Origin: an uncultured Roseibium sp.
GTDB taxonomy: Bacteria > Pseudomonadota > Alphaproteobacteria > Rhizobiales > Stappiaceae
Reading direction: 5' to 3'
NCBI RefSeq assembly: GCF_947499295.1
Contig: NZ_CANMNP010000010.1
Coordinates: 1 to 64,000 of the forward strand
Length of the DNA stretch: 64,000 nucleotides
Shown: positions 19,045-26,751 of the stretch, piece after piece
How positions within the stretch are numbered: the stretch's first letter is position 1
How the letters are laid out: each line of letters begins with the position of its first letter
Program-made: the position numbers and the translations under genes
The notes under the pieces: model-generated
Seen by the model: only the letters and a program-made list of their open reading frames with translations
Told to the model about the DNA's origin: nothing
Database searches by the model: none

Positions 19045-19637
19045 CTGGGGAATTCCAAGGGAGCCATATATTTCAATCACTTAACTCGTATCGCGGCGAC
19101 ACTGTGGGGGGAGCCTGCGGGGTTGTCAACAATTCATCGCGCATGTGACCGGGGAGGGCGTCACTGCTTAACATAGTGTCACATTAATTACAGACGGCCC
19201 TAATCCGTTCCTTACCATAGACGAATTCCGTCTGCCGCCATGTGGGTGGCCATTTCGCGCGACCAAACCTGACATCCCAATTCCATGACGGACTGGCCGA
19301 ATCCCTTCGCTGGGACGGTCCCCACGCGAATCCTTACACGAGTCCTTGCGCGCACTTCGAGACCGGACGTCGCCGCGCATTGAGTCCTTTGCCGTCGCCA
19401 ATCAAAACCTTAAATAAAAAAACCAATACTGAATGTATTCATCGAATCCTTATCGACATGATGATGGTGGTGTTAATTGTTGACAAATCGAAATGAAGCA
19501 AAAAGTTGCTATCATCTAAATAAAATAACTATGGGTACTTGACTGGCTATTGTGGATCCGGGATACACTGAGATCAGTCGCACGAAAATGTCAGTGCGAC
19601 TGGTTTCCACGTCTCATGGGAAAGCAAAGGGGAGTTC
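19045..19637. other. Left end of island, no gene recognized
   Basis: About 590 bp. No frame here has both a ribosome site and protein-like sequence. It holds the sequence TAATTGTTGACAA (19474-19486), which recurs at 25583-25595, and a promoter and hairpin described separately. Confidence 0.5.
19539..19602 (+). promoter_or_regulatory. Promoter plus 9-bp hairpin ahead of island left-end genes
   Basis: TTGACT (19539-19544) and GATACA (19562-19567) are spaced 17 bases as a sigma70-type promoter. Just downstream CAGTCGCAC (19575-19583) and GTGCGACTG (19594-19602) are perfect inverted arms with a 10-base loop. The hairpin would be in the first bases of the transcript or act as an operator. The first gene starts at 19638. 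Confidence 0.5.
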
Positions 19638-19880
19638 ATGAAACTTGACTGGGAAATGGTCGTAAGCACGAAAACCCGCGTCGGCGGGCTGTGGGTCAAA
19701 GCCCTGATTACCGTCGAGGAAGACGGCTCATACGTATGGAACGCGTACTGCGGTCAGCGCCTACAGTCTTCGTTAAAAGGGGGCGCGACAGCAACATTGA
19801 CCGATGCTGTCTCCGCCGCCGAAATCGCAGTGCGGGAAATCGCGGCGATGATCGAGACCGAGCTGGAGGTCAACGCATGA
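19638..19880 (+). CDS. Small hypothetical island protein A
   Basis: 80 residues, not recognized. The start has GGGGAG six bases upstream. The protein has a beta-like first half (WEMVVSTKTRVGGLWVKALITV) with the pattern of a small alpha/beta fold and an acidic amphipathic helix at the end (EIAVREIAAMIETELE). Its stop overlaps the next start as ATGA, so both are made together. Similar size and helix ending in the next product suggest that the two could be partners; that is inference. Confidence 0.7.
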   Translation: MKLDWEMVVSTKTRVGGLWVKALITVEEDGSYVWNAYCGQRLQSSLKGGATATLTDAVSAAEIAVREIAAMIETELEVNA

Positions 19881-20119
19881 CGGTGCCACGCTGGGAAGTC
19901 GTAGACATCGGCGAGGGCGAGACGATGCTGATTTCACACCTCGAGTCCGGCGACCGGATCGTAGAGATAAGCGTCGTCCAGCGCGGCACCGACGGCGATT
20001 TCCTGTACGATGTCTTCGACGACAACAAAGAGTACGAGAAAAAGTATGCAGACACTCTGTCGGAAGCGCAGCGCGAAGCCGAAAACATAGCTCGGCGCGC
20101 GCTATGGGGATGTCTATAG
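19877..20119 (+). CDS. Small hypothetical island protein B
   Basis: 80 residues from ATG 19877, which overlaps the preceding stop by 4 bp. Not recognized. Strongly acidic in the middle (DVFDDNKEYEKKYADTLSEAQREAENIARRAL), with a beta-rich first half. Together with protein A it forms a coupled pair at the left end of the island, on the plus strand while almost all other island genes are on minus. Confidence 0.65.
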   Translation: MTVPRWEVVDIGEGETMLISHLESGDRIVEISVVQRGTDGDFLYDVFDDNKEYEKKYADTLSEAQREAENIARRALWGCL

Positions 20120-20133
20120 AACGCGAAGGAACA

Positions 20134-20264
20134 ATGACATCAGAGCTGCCGAGATATTCTGCCACCTAAACGGGTACGACGGACAGGGCGAATGCCGGAC
20201 TTGCAGATACCGGGCCGGAGTGGAAGAGACATACGGCCCTGGAAATTTCTCTCACCCGCTCTAA
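20134..20264 (+). pseudogene. Probable frameshifted small Cys-containing gene
   Basis: ATG 20134 follows AAGGA but stops after 11 codons (TAA). In the frame shifted by -1 the sequence reads on as protein: IFCHLNGYDGQGECRTCRY then RAGVEETYGPGNFSHPL, ending with TAA at 20262-20264, four bases before a terminator. That frame has a CRTC cysteine pair and no start codon of its own after the upstream stop. The simplest reading is a short gene with an indel. A nonstandard start is the alternative. Confidence 0.45.
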
Positions 20265-20267
20265 ACA

Positions 20268-20300
20268 AAAGCCCCCGGAGACACAAACTCCGGGGGCTTT
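20268..20300 (+). terminator. Rho-independent terminator, bidirectional
   Basis: AAAGCCCCCGGAG (20268-20280) pairs perfectly with CTCCGGGGGCTTT (20288-20300) around a 7-base loop. It ends the left-end plus-strand genes and can also stop transcripts of the minus-strand mobilization operon. Confidence 0.9.
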
Positions 20301-20425
20301 CGTGTTGAGGCACTGAAGAGGCCTCCGGGAGCGGAGCGCGCCCCCCACAAGGCGCCGTAGCGAGCGCCCGGAGGCCGTGCGGCGTTTCGTGAGTCACGAA
20401 ATGATCAAACATCCTGTGTTCGACG

Positions 20426-20746
20426 TCAGGGACCAGGAGGGGGTGCCCCAGCACCATCGCTGCTGTCGTCGTCACCGTCCGGCGGAGGCGGCACGTAATT
20501 CGGATCGAGATCCCGAAAATCGCGATCCCGTCCGCGCCTCCAATGCTCAAAATAATCCTGGTCGGTTTTCGGCGCCGGGGCGCCTCTCAGTCTCCAAGGT
20601 TCTCGGAGGTCGTACAGAACGCGCACCAAGTAACTTCTCAAATGCTCCGGAGTCCTGTGCCAGAGTTCTTCGGTTTCCGGAAGGCTCATGAAATCCGTTT
20701 TTAAACCCGCCGCCGAAATCCGCTTCACGAGTTGCTGTATGGTCAT
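20426..20746 (-). CDS. Small hypothetical protein downstream of relaxase
   Basis: 106 residues from ATG 20744-20746, whose ribosome site GAGGACGAGG overlaps the TAG that ends the extended relaxase frame (20758-20760). Not recognized. The first half is helical (TIQQLVKRISAAGLKTDFMS), then basic Trp/Arg-rich (RDRDFRDLDPNYVPPPP), ending in a Pro/Asp tail. It is the last gene of the mobC-relaxase operon, so a mobilization accessory role is possible. Confidence 0.65.
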   Translation of the reverse strand: MTIQQLVKRISAAGLKTDFMSLPETEELWHRTPEHLRSYLVRVLYDLREPWRLRGAPAPKTDQDYFEHWRRGRDRDFRDLDPNYVPPPPDGDDDSSDGAGAPPPGP

Positions 20747-20757
20747 GCCTCGTCCTC

Positions 20758-20943
20758 CTATTCTGGAATCGCGGGATAGGCATCCCCGCAAAAATCGTCG
20801 TGATCATCAGGATAAACCAGGATGCGAGGCCCGGCTTTCGCCGGCGGCGGCGTCGTATCAATAGCTGATGCCGAAGTCGGTCCCCGCAGTTGCGACGCGG
20901 CGTTTCCCGACTTCGAGCCACGGGAGTTTTCCGCTCGAATTCA
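20758..20943 (-). pseudogene. Detached C-terminal tail of the relaxase frame
   Basis: Same frame as the relaxase, directly after its TGA: IRAENSRGSKSGNAASQLRG leading to PPPAKAGPRILVYPDDHDDF and ending AIPE-TAG. Sixty codons with no other stop. The TAG overlaps the ribosome site of the next gene, the spacing expected in an operon, so the ancestral relaxase most likely ended here. Confidence 0.6.
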
Positions 20944-23298
20944 AAGCCCAAAGCTGCCTCCAGTGTATCCGTTCTCATCTGCCCTATTCTGTGCCGACAA
21001 GCGCGCGGTCTGCCGTTCTTTCGCCGCTTTCGCCAACCCCTTAGCGCCAGCATAGGCAATCGTCGGATCTTCCTTCAGCGCGGCGCGGGCGTCATGAAGG
21101 AGCTCTTCCTGATGCCTTAATTGGAGCAACCGGTGCCGTCGATCTTCATCGTGAACGACCTGCCGGGTTTCCTGAGCGGTTTGTAAAATACGAAGCGCTC
21201 GGGTCGCCTCAGCTTTCGCGCGGCGCAACGGTTCGCGATCGTCAAAAAGCGCGGCCAGTTCACACGATGCTTGATCCCAGCGGGCAGTTGCCCCTGACAC
21301 CCAGGCGAGTACGCCGGTAGGACGCTCTCCGCCAGTTCGAAGCCGCAGATCAGTGATACGGCTGCCGTGGCGGTCATCCCAAGATGCGTGCTCACAGGCG
21401 GCAGCGGACAGGTGGCGTCGGGCATCGGTCAGTTCCTTCGGCTCCGGGAGCTTGTCCGGATGACCAAGATCAGTGATCTTGCTCCGAAGGGCGGCGTCAA
21501 GTCGGTCGAGGAAGCGCTCGGCGGCGGCGAGGGCTTCTTGCGGGGAGCGGCGCGGACGGCGTTTGCCGGATGATGGATCACCCGCGACCGTTCCGGAATC
21601 GCGCTGTACGGGCTTCCTAGAGGGTTGATAGTTCTCGGAAGTGCGCGCCTGAGGTGATTTTAGGGAATTTTCGGCACCCGAAACCGAGGAAGAGCGTTTT
21701 CGGGCGCCCGACTGCCAGCCCTCCGGTTCGGCGTCCAGGAGGTCCACCTGCGCACGGGAGCGTGCGGCGTCGAGGTCACCCGAGACAACGGCCTGTTCGA
21801 CCATCATCCGGACGTCGACAGGCTTCTCGCCGATCAGGCGGTGAAGAGTACCGAGCGGCACGCCGTTGCGGAGGACGCTCCAGGCGCCGTCGCGGCCGGG
21901 CGCAATCTCGTAACCAGCGTTCCGGAGCGCGGCGACGCCTCCGGACTCCAATGCGGTCCGGATCTCGTCGCGGACAGCCCCCGTGCGCTTGGCATGCAGG
22001 CGCCGGGCGGCGCCCATAAGCACCTTTTCGCCACCATAGGCAAGGGTGGGGTCGGCCCGGAGGGCGTCAACCGCGGCGTCGAGAACTGCGAGCTCGCGGC
22101 GGCTCCGAGCGACCTCGCGGCGGGCGCCGGTGTCGTCGGGAGACTGCGAGGATTCGAGGATCTCACCTTTCAGGCCCGCGCGGCGATCCTTTAACCAGTG
22201 GTGCGCGGCGGCGACTGTACGGCGGTCGTCGTGACGGGCGCGGAAGGCATCGCTAAACTGCCGTGCCTGGTCGGCAGCAGCCTCGGAAACCTGCTCGGCT
22301 CCGGTCTTCTTTTTATCGTGAGGGAGGGCGCTCGTCGGGCCTAATCCGGATCGTTCCGCCCGGAATTTTGCAGACTTTTCGGATGATGGATCACCCACGG
22401 CAGGATGAGAATCGCGCTGTACGGGCTTCCTAGAGCGTTGAGCGTTCTCGGTTCTGCTCTCTTTACGCGAAATCTGATCCGGAGCGGCTTCCATCGCGTT
22501 CCGGATGTCGGCGCGTTTCTCACCGACGATCCGGTCCAGCGAGCCGATTTCGACGCCTTCGCGAGCGACAATCCAGACGCCCGATTTTCGGCCGGGCTCG
22601 ATGTCGTACCCGGTGGAGCGTATGGCCTCGGCACCGCCGTCCTTCCAGGCGTCGCGAATTTCGGCGCGGGCGTCGGAAAGGTCGATACCCCGGCGGGCAA
22701 GGGCTTGCCGTTTTTCGGGAGAGGCTGCGGACGTCGGCTTGTCTGGATCAGGACCGTACGCCCCTTCCAGCCAATCGGCGACGTCCTCGCGGCCGTTGTT
22801 CCGGAGCCAGCGGACGGCGGATTTGTGATGTCGGCCAAGAACGGGCGCCTCGCCGAGTTCAAATTCAATGAGCCGGGAAGCAGTTTCAAGTTTGATTTTC
22901 GAGAAGCCGGATTCGAGCACTTTGCCGGACGGTGAGACGCGACCGAGGACAAGGTGAGCGTGGGAATGGCCTTCGCCCGCCGGACGTTCCTTGTCATGAA
23001 CGACGAATGCGACGGGATGGTCGGCCGCGCCGAAGTGATCGCGGACGATTTCGGCGGCACGGGCAAGTTCGTCGTCGGTCAGCGCGCGGGAGGGACTGAG
23101 GTGAATATGCAGAGCTGCTGCCTCGGCGGATGTCGAATCCCGCAAGCGTTCCATGTCCCGAACGGCACCGGGAAGGTCGGTCGCGAGCGTCCCGCCGAGA
23201 ATCCGAACGCGCGGCTCGTTCTCGGGCTTGAGCAAATGCCCGACCAGCGCCCTCGTATCGCGCTGGGTCCGGACGTGGCGAGTGACGCCCGCGATCAC
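20941..23298 (-). CDS. Relaxase (mobilization nuclease), likely C-terminally shortened
   Basis: 785 residues. The N-terminal domain has ALHIHLSPSR (62-71) and the metal-binding His cluster GHSHAHLV (110-117) of HUH relaxases. Residues about 225-285 and 450-510 are an internal duplication (SGVWIVAREGVEIGSL versus GAWSVLRNGVPLGTL, both then GEK). The C-terminal part is basic and helical. The frame continues after the TGA at 20941-20943 for 60 more coding-like codons to TAG 20758, which abuts the next gene's ribosome site. I infer that the TGA is a nonsense change. The start overlaps mobC by 4 bp. It would nick a cognate oriT for transfer by a helper system. Confidence 0.82.
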   Translation of the reverse strand: MIAGVTRHVRTQRDTRALVGHLLKPENEPRVRILGGTLATDLPGAVRDMERLRDSTSAEAAALHIHLSPSRALTDDELARAAEIVRDHFGAADHPVAFVVHDKERPAGEGHSHAHLVLGRVSPSGKVLESGFSKIKLETASRLIEFELGEAPVLGRHHKSAVRWLRNNGREDVADWLEGAYGPDPDKPTSAASPEKRQALARRGIDLSDARAEIRDAWKDGGAEAIRSTGYDIEPGRKSGVWIVAREGVEIGSLDRIVGEKRADIRNAMEAAPDQISRKESRTENAQRSRKPVQRDSHPAVGDPSSEKSAKFRAERSGLGPTSALPHDKKKTGAEQVSEAAADQARQFSDAFRARHDDRRTVAAAHHWLKDRRAGLKGEILESSQSPDDTGARREVARSRRELAVLDAAVDALRADPTLAYGGEKVLMGAARRLHAKRTGAVRDEIRTALESGGVAALRNAGYEIAPGRDGAWSVLRNGVPLGTLHRLIGEKPVDVRMMVEQAVVSGDLDAARSRAQVDLLDAEPEGWQSGARKRSSSVSGAENSLKSPQARTSENYQPSRKPVQRDSGTVAGDPSSGKRRPRRSPQEALAAAERFLDRLDAALRSKITDLGHPDKLPEPKELTDARRHLSAAACEHASWDDRHGSRITDLRLRTGGERPTGVLAWVSGATARWDQASCELAALFDDREPLRRAKAEATRALRILQTAQETRQVVHDEDRRHRLLQLRHQEELLHDARAALKEDPTIAYAGAKGLAKAAKERQTARLSAQNRADENGYTGGSFGL
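21570..22450 (-). repeat. Pair of diverged direct repeats inside relaxase gene
   Basis: The stretches at about 21570-21640 and 22383-22453 are alike, including an identical GCGCTGTACGGGCTTCCTAG run; both encode RKPVQRDS followed by GDPSS. They bracket the duplicated central module of the relaxase and may mark the unit that was duplicated. Confidence 0.65.
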
Positions 23299-23717
23299 GA
23301 CGCGCTCGCTTCACCGCCTCCGGTTTCGTGAGCGGTGACGGCTGAATGAAGGCCGCGGACGGCGGCGGTCAGGCGGTCAAGCGCGTCCGGATCAACGCGG
23401 CCGCCCTCGTGGGCATAGCGAGTGAGCTGGTTGATGTTGTTTCCGATCTGCCCGACGGCACCGGTCCACTTTCCGACGGCACGGGCGAGGTCGGTACGTG
23501 CGGCCCGGCGCGCAGGAATTGGCAGACCGGCGGCCCGGGTCAGGACTTCGCGCGCCCACGTGCCTGGGCCACATCCGGCCGCTTCGGACGCGGCATCGAT
23601 CGCCCGCCGCTCGGCAGGCAGGAGGCGGGCACTCACGCTCGCCGTCCGCTGCCGAGTCTCGGAGCGGCGCCGGGGAGCGGTAGTCGTCTCGGCGGATGTG
23701 TTGTCGGGTTCGGTCAC
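23295..23717 (-). CDS. mobC: MobC-like relaxosome accessory protein
   Basis: 140 residues from GTG 23715-23717, chosen because AAGGAG lies six bases upstream. The basic N terminus is followed by SVSARLLPAERRAIDAASEA and the segment VGQIGNNINQLTRYAHEG, which is the MobC family mark. It binds near oriT and helps the relaxase. Its stop overlaps the relaxase start by 4 bp. The upstream gap to 23947 is the natural place for oriT. Confidence 0.85.
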   Translation of the reverse strand: MTEPDNTSAETTTAPRRRSETRQRTASVSARLLPAERRAIDAASEAAGCGPGTWAREVLTRAAGLPIPARRAARTDLARAVGKWTGAVGQIGNNINQLTRYAHEGGRVDPDALDRLTAAVRGLHSAVTAHETGGGEASAS

Positions 23718-23734
23718 AGCGGCTCCTTTTCTTG

Positions 23735-23783
23735 GCGCCCGTAAGGGTGCGGTGGGGGTCAACGGGGGAGGCTTGCCCACCCC
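23735..23783. other. Candidate oriT hairpins upstream of mobC
   Basis: GCGCCC-GTAA-GGGTGC (23735-23750) is a near-perfect short hairpin, and 23764-23783 holds a second interrupted palindrome (GGGG, GGC, TT, GCC, CCCC). MobC-type elements have oriT just upstream of mobC. The GTAAGGGTGCGG run recalls nic regions of RSF1010-type elements only loosely. No experimental or exact match is claimed. Confidence 0.35.
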
Positions 23784-23947
23784 TTGCCAGATCGGGTGGT
23801 AACGGAGTTGCCGCCCGCTGCTGGCTCCCTTCCAAAAGTGAAGGGCCTTGCTCAACGATGATTGTGCTGGAAGGGACTGACCAGGGCAAACTGCCGGCGA
23901 AAACACCGAGGGTGTTGAAGCCCACTCCCGTAACTCAGGCAATGGCG

Positions 23948-25447
23948 TCAGGAGTTCTGGGATTTTCCCTTTGTGGTCTTTCTGACCGTCGGAATCTGTT
24001 CGATTGTTCTCCGCTTCTTGAGCGGCTGATCCGCAAGATGCTTTAAGCTCCTCCTTTGTCCGTACGTGTTGTCTTCAGGGAACAGAAAGGCTGGCCTTGG
24101 AACGGGTCGCCGAGGCCGCTGAACCGAGACCGTATTGGGTTCTTGTACAGACCGTATGACTGTATCTTCACGTGCCGAACGCGTAGGATCCAACAGAGCA
24201 AATGCCGAACCAGAAGAAACCCCAGCACCAGAAGGCTTGGCAGATAGACCCGTATTTCCGGAAGGAACCGTAGTCTCAAGATCCCTACCAGCAGATTGAT
24301 CATTGGCCGTAGGTCTGATGGACACGCCGCCACTGTCCCCTTGGGTCCCAGCTGCCATATGTGGGTCAGTTTTTCGATAACCCATTGACGTAGTTGTTTT
24401 AATCCCGGCGTTGCTTGTGACTCTGGAATAGGCCTTATCCATCTCTTCCATCAACCTGTCCTTCTGGTCTTGCCGTACAATGAATGAATCATGGATCGGC
24501 AGGGCGGTAATGCCGTTCTTAACGGTCATTTCTCGTAGGACGCTCTTGGCAATTTCCGCATCAACGTTCTGAAGCCGCAACCCTGCTCCCGAATGGAAGA
24601 AGCGCTCGATCCGCCTATGCCGCTGCTTGATGGCTTTCACCAATTGTCTGGCGGTCGATTTGTCGCCGCCTACATGGGGCTGGATTGCACCGACGGCGCT
24701 CTCGTAGCTGCCTGCGTTCAGCAGGATGTTGAACGCCCGTTTACACGAGCTACGATCCCACCCATCGATCGTATATGCATCGCTTTCGAGTGAATGACCT
24801 GACATGGCATAAACAAGGCGCGGGTGGAGCATTTCGAAATCAAGTTCGCAAGTGGGTGCCCCATCAATCAGGAAGTGGATCCGGTCGCATGAGCGAACCT
24901 GTTGCCACCATCCACCGTAAAACCTTCCACCAGATGACCAGCCGCCGTTATAAACTCGATAGAGCTCATCAAAATCAGGATAGACCGCGTGCCCAGGAAA
25001 GCGGATCATCCGGCCGTCTGGCACGCCTGCGTTCAAGCGGATGTCCGCTTCGGCAATATGTCTGTTGAATTTCTCCAGAAACTTTCGTTCCCTGGCAATC
25101 CGATCAGTCTCTCGATAGGAAACCAGCTTTCCGTCGGCATCCTTCAATCGCATCAATTCGCCGACCTTGCAGTCCGCTTCTGGAAGATCGAGGTCGCGAA
25201 GGAAGGGAGCAGGCATGTAGGAACTCTGGATGCCGTTTCCATTCGGTTTGGGCGGCCTCCTGTCGTGTTCAACCAGCAGACCAGCCTCTACCAATGCATC
25301 GACCGAATGCACGACGGTGGAGTAGCCATACTCCGTCCCCCAATATCGGCTTACAGGTTCGTAGAACTTCTTCCGGCGGCTGTACGATGTGCGCTGGAAA
25401 GGTGCTTCCTTGGCAGCAAGCGCGGCATCATAGGCGATGGATGCCAT
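23948..25447 (-). CDS. Putative replication protein with polymerase-like palm motifs
   Basis: 499 residues. Not matched to a named family. Residues 28-62 look like a winged helix (VVHSVDALVEAGLLVEHD). The core (175-330) has motifs in the order of family-A/T7-type polymerases: motif A-like ELDFEMLHPRL (201-211), motif B-like R232-x3-K236 followed by FNILLNAG, and motif C-like IHDSFIV (318-324), close to HDE/HDS. The last 150 residues are polar and disordered. I infer a replicase- or primase-like enzyme of the island. In-frame coding continues upstream of this ATG across a TAG (25502), so the true N terminus may be lost. It sits between the defence operon and mobC. Confidence 0.6.
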   Translation of the reverse strand: MASIAYDAALAAKEAPFQRTSYSRRKKFYEPVSRYWGTEYGYSTVVHSVDALVEAGLLVEHDRRPPKPNGNGIQSSYMPAPFLRDLDLPEADCKVGELMRLKDADGKLVSYRETDRIARERKFLEKFNRHIAEADIRLNAGVPDGRMIRFPGHAVYPDFDELYRVYNGGWSSGGRFYGGWWQQVRSCDRIHFLIDGAPTCELDFEMLHPRLVYAMSGHSLESDAYTIDGWDRSSCKRAFNILLNAGSYESAVGAIQPHVGGDKSTARQLVKAIKQRHRRIERFFHSGAGLRLQNVDAEIAKSVLREMTVKNGITALPIHDSFIVRQDQKDRLMEEMDKAYSRVTSNAGIKTTTSMGYRKTDPHMAAGTQGDSGGVSIRPTANDQSAGRDLETTVPSGNTGLSAKPSGAGVSSGSAFALLDPTRSAREDTVIRSVQEPNTVSVQRPRRPVPRPAFLFPEDNTYGQRRSLKHLADQPLKKRRTIEQIPTVRKTTKGKSQNS

Positions 25448-25501
25448 GGCCTTTTCGGCTCTGCGGTTTGGGCACTTCGGAAGATCGAGAACATCTGAAA
25501 G

Positions 25502-25651
25502 CTACTTGTAGTCCGCTTTCCACCGGAAGCTCAGAGGACGGTCACGATCGTATCCGACGTGCTCATCGGTCTCTGGCTCATCTAATTGTTGACAATTTTT
25601 TTTCAGATCGGTGCTGGTTTGGCTTGGCTTTATGCCAAGCCTCGGGCTCAA
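25502..25651 (-). pseudogene. Detached N-terminal part of the polymerase-like frame
   Basis: From TTG 25649-25651 (GAAGG about 10 bases upstream) the frame reads 49 coding-like residues (SPRLGIKPSQTSTDLKKN, ... DEHVGYDRDRPLSFRWKADY, K) to TAG 25502-25504. The same frame then continues LSDVLDLPKCPNRRAEKA straight into the ATG at 25447. CAG to TAG would explain the stop. Alternatively this is a separate small gene. Confidence 0.5.
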
Positions 25652-25899
25652 CCAGCGTCAACCTTCAACAGCAGGTCAACGGCCATGTTTTCGCAATTGA
25701 AAATCATTCCGTCCTCGTTGCCCGGCGCGTGCTCCAAGTGCCGCAAATGTCGGGTGTATGCCCTTATGGTGATTGCCGGCGGCGATACCGTCAACGCGTA
25801 CCGCAGAGTACGGTGCGTTGTGGTTAAAGCAAAGTGGAAACGCCTGATTTTCGGAGCCCTTCGGCACGATTCAAAGCTGCCTTTTAGTGGGCCGCAGAA
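25652..25899. other. Intergenic, probable promoter region of replication gene
   Basis: About 250 bp between the DUF3037 stop and the replication-like frame. A minus-strand ATG at 25684-25686 opens only 12 codons (AVDLLLKVDAG). No terminator with a T-run is seen after DUF3037. Nearby, within the adjoining frame, GGCTTGGC-TTTAT-GCCAAGCC (25621-25641) and AATTGT-TG-ACAATT (25584-25597) are perfect short palindromes. Confidence 0.4.
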
Positions 25900-26751
25900 T
25901 TACTCATTATGTATGTGCTCGCGCACTTCGTCTTCGATCTCGTCCACCAGATCGGTAACCTGCGACTCCTCAAAAATCTCCGGCTGAAATGGTGAGCCAC
26001 GTAAGATCTCCAAGGCATTCTGATATGCTGGCATCAACTGATTGTTTTCAGGAGCGCCGACAAGAAAATGCAGCTTCAAGGGTTCCGTCGTATCCTCAGC
26101 GACAGCGGCGAGGTGGCCGCGCCAGCGCCGTACCTTGTCCTTGATGCCTTCTGCGTCAGCGAGGTCCAATGATAGCGGCTCATACGCATGCCAACGTCCA
26201 TTTTTCCAAGCATGCTTGAACTCGATGCTATCTGTCTTGCCGGAAACGGTTTTTTTCTCCAAAGAGATATTCAGGTTACGCTCGGCCAAGAGAGTCCGTA
26301 CTGGGCGCCAGATGTCTTCATCCGTCTTCCGGGAACGTTGATTGACGTCGTAACGGCCAACAAATCGTTCGTAAATCCGCTCGAAAGTCTTCTCCGGATT
26401 ATCCGTGAGACCAGATCCGACCGATGACCATTGGAGCGAGCTATCGTCATGAGGGATGACGGACTTCGCGTATACCGAAACCACGTTCTTCTGCTGGAAC
26501 AGCGCTTCTTTTTGAATGTCCTTCGCCGCGAGCTTCATTCCGCGCTCAACGGTTCTCATCGCCGAGACAAATGCCTCTCGGTCGAGATCTGGAAACACAC
26601 TCTTGATCCGACCAATCGTCTTCCGGGTTCGCCACTTCAACGCACCATGGGAGGGGACGTGCAGGATCACTCCGACATTGACGAATTCGCTCGTCATGAC
26701 GTCGTGAACATATCGCAGAACGATAAAGCTATATGGCTGGCGGTCACTCAT
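25900..26751 (-). CDS. DUF3037 domain protein
   Basis: 283 residues. The N terminus YSFIVLRYVHDVMTSEFVNV with GVILH is the DUF3037 mark. The remainder is charged and helical, ending in an acidic EIEDEVREHIHNE tail. Its ATG overlaps the stop of the HipA-like kinase gene by 4 bp. DUF3037 next to HipA-like kinases is a pairing I recall from many genomes; its biochemical function is not known to me. It closes the five-gene operon starting with the SNF2 helicase. Could be the kinase's substrate, inhibitor or partner (inference). Confidence 0.8.
   Translation of the reverse strand: MSDRQPYSFIVLRYVHDVMTSEFVNVGVILHVPSHGALKWRTRKTIGRIKSVFPDLDREAFVSAMRTVERGMKLAAKDIQKEALFQQKNVVSVYAKSVIPHDDSSLQWSSVGSGLTDNPEKTFERIYERFVGRYDVNQRSRKTDEDIWRPVRTLLAERNLNISLEKKTVSGKTDSIEFKHAWKNGRWHAYEPLSLDLADAEGIKDKVRRWRGHLAAVAEDTTEPLKLHFLVGAPENNQLMPAYQNALEILRGSPFQPEIFEESQVTDLVDEIEDEVREHIHNE

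Noticed and set aside
20134-20264. Programmed -1 frameshift
   Set aside because: No slippery heptamer (XXXYYYZ) lies in the overlap, so an indel is more likely.
20547-21059. 170-codon minus-strand frame overlapping the relaxase end
   Set aside because: Composition is Arg-rich and unlike a folded protein, and it overlaps the relaxase, its tail and the next small gene in another frame.
22405-22935. Plus-strand frame of 176 codons opposite the relaxase
   Set aside because: GC-rich antisense frame; the minus strand carries clear relaxase coding sequence.
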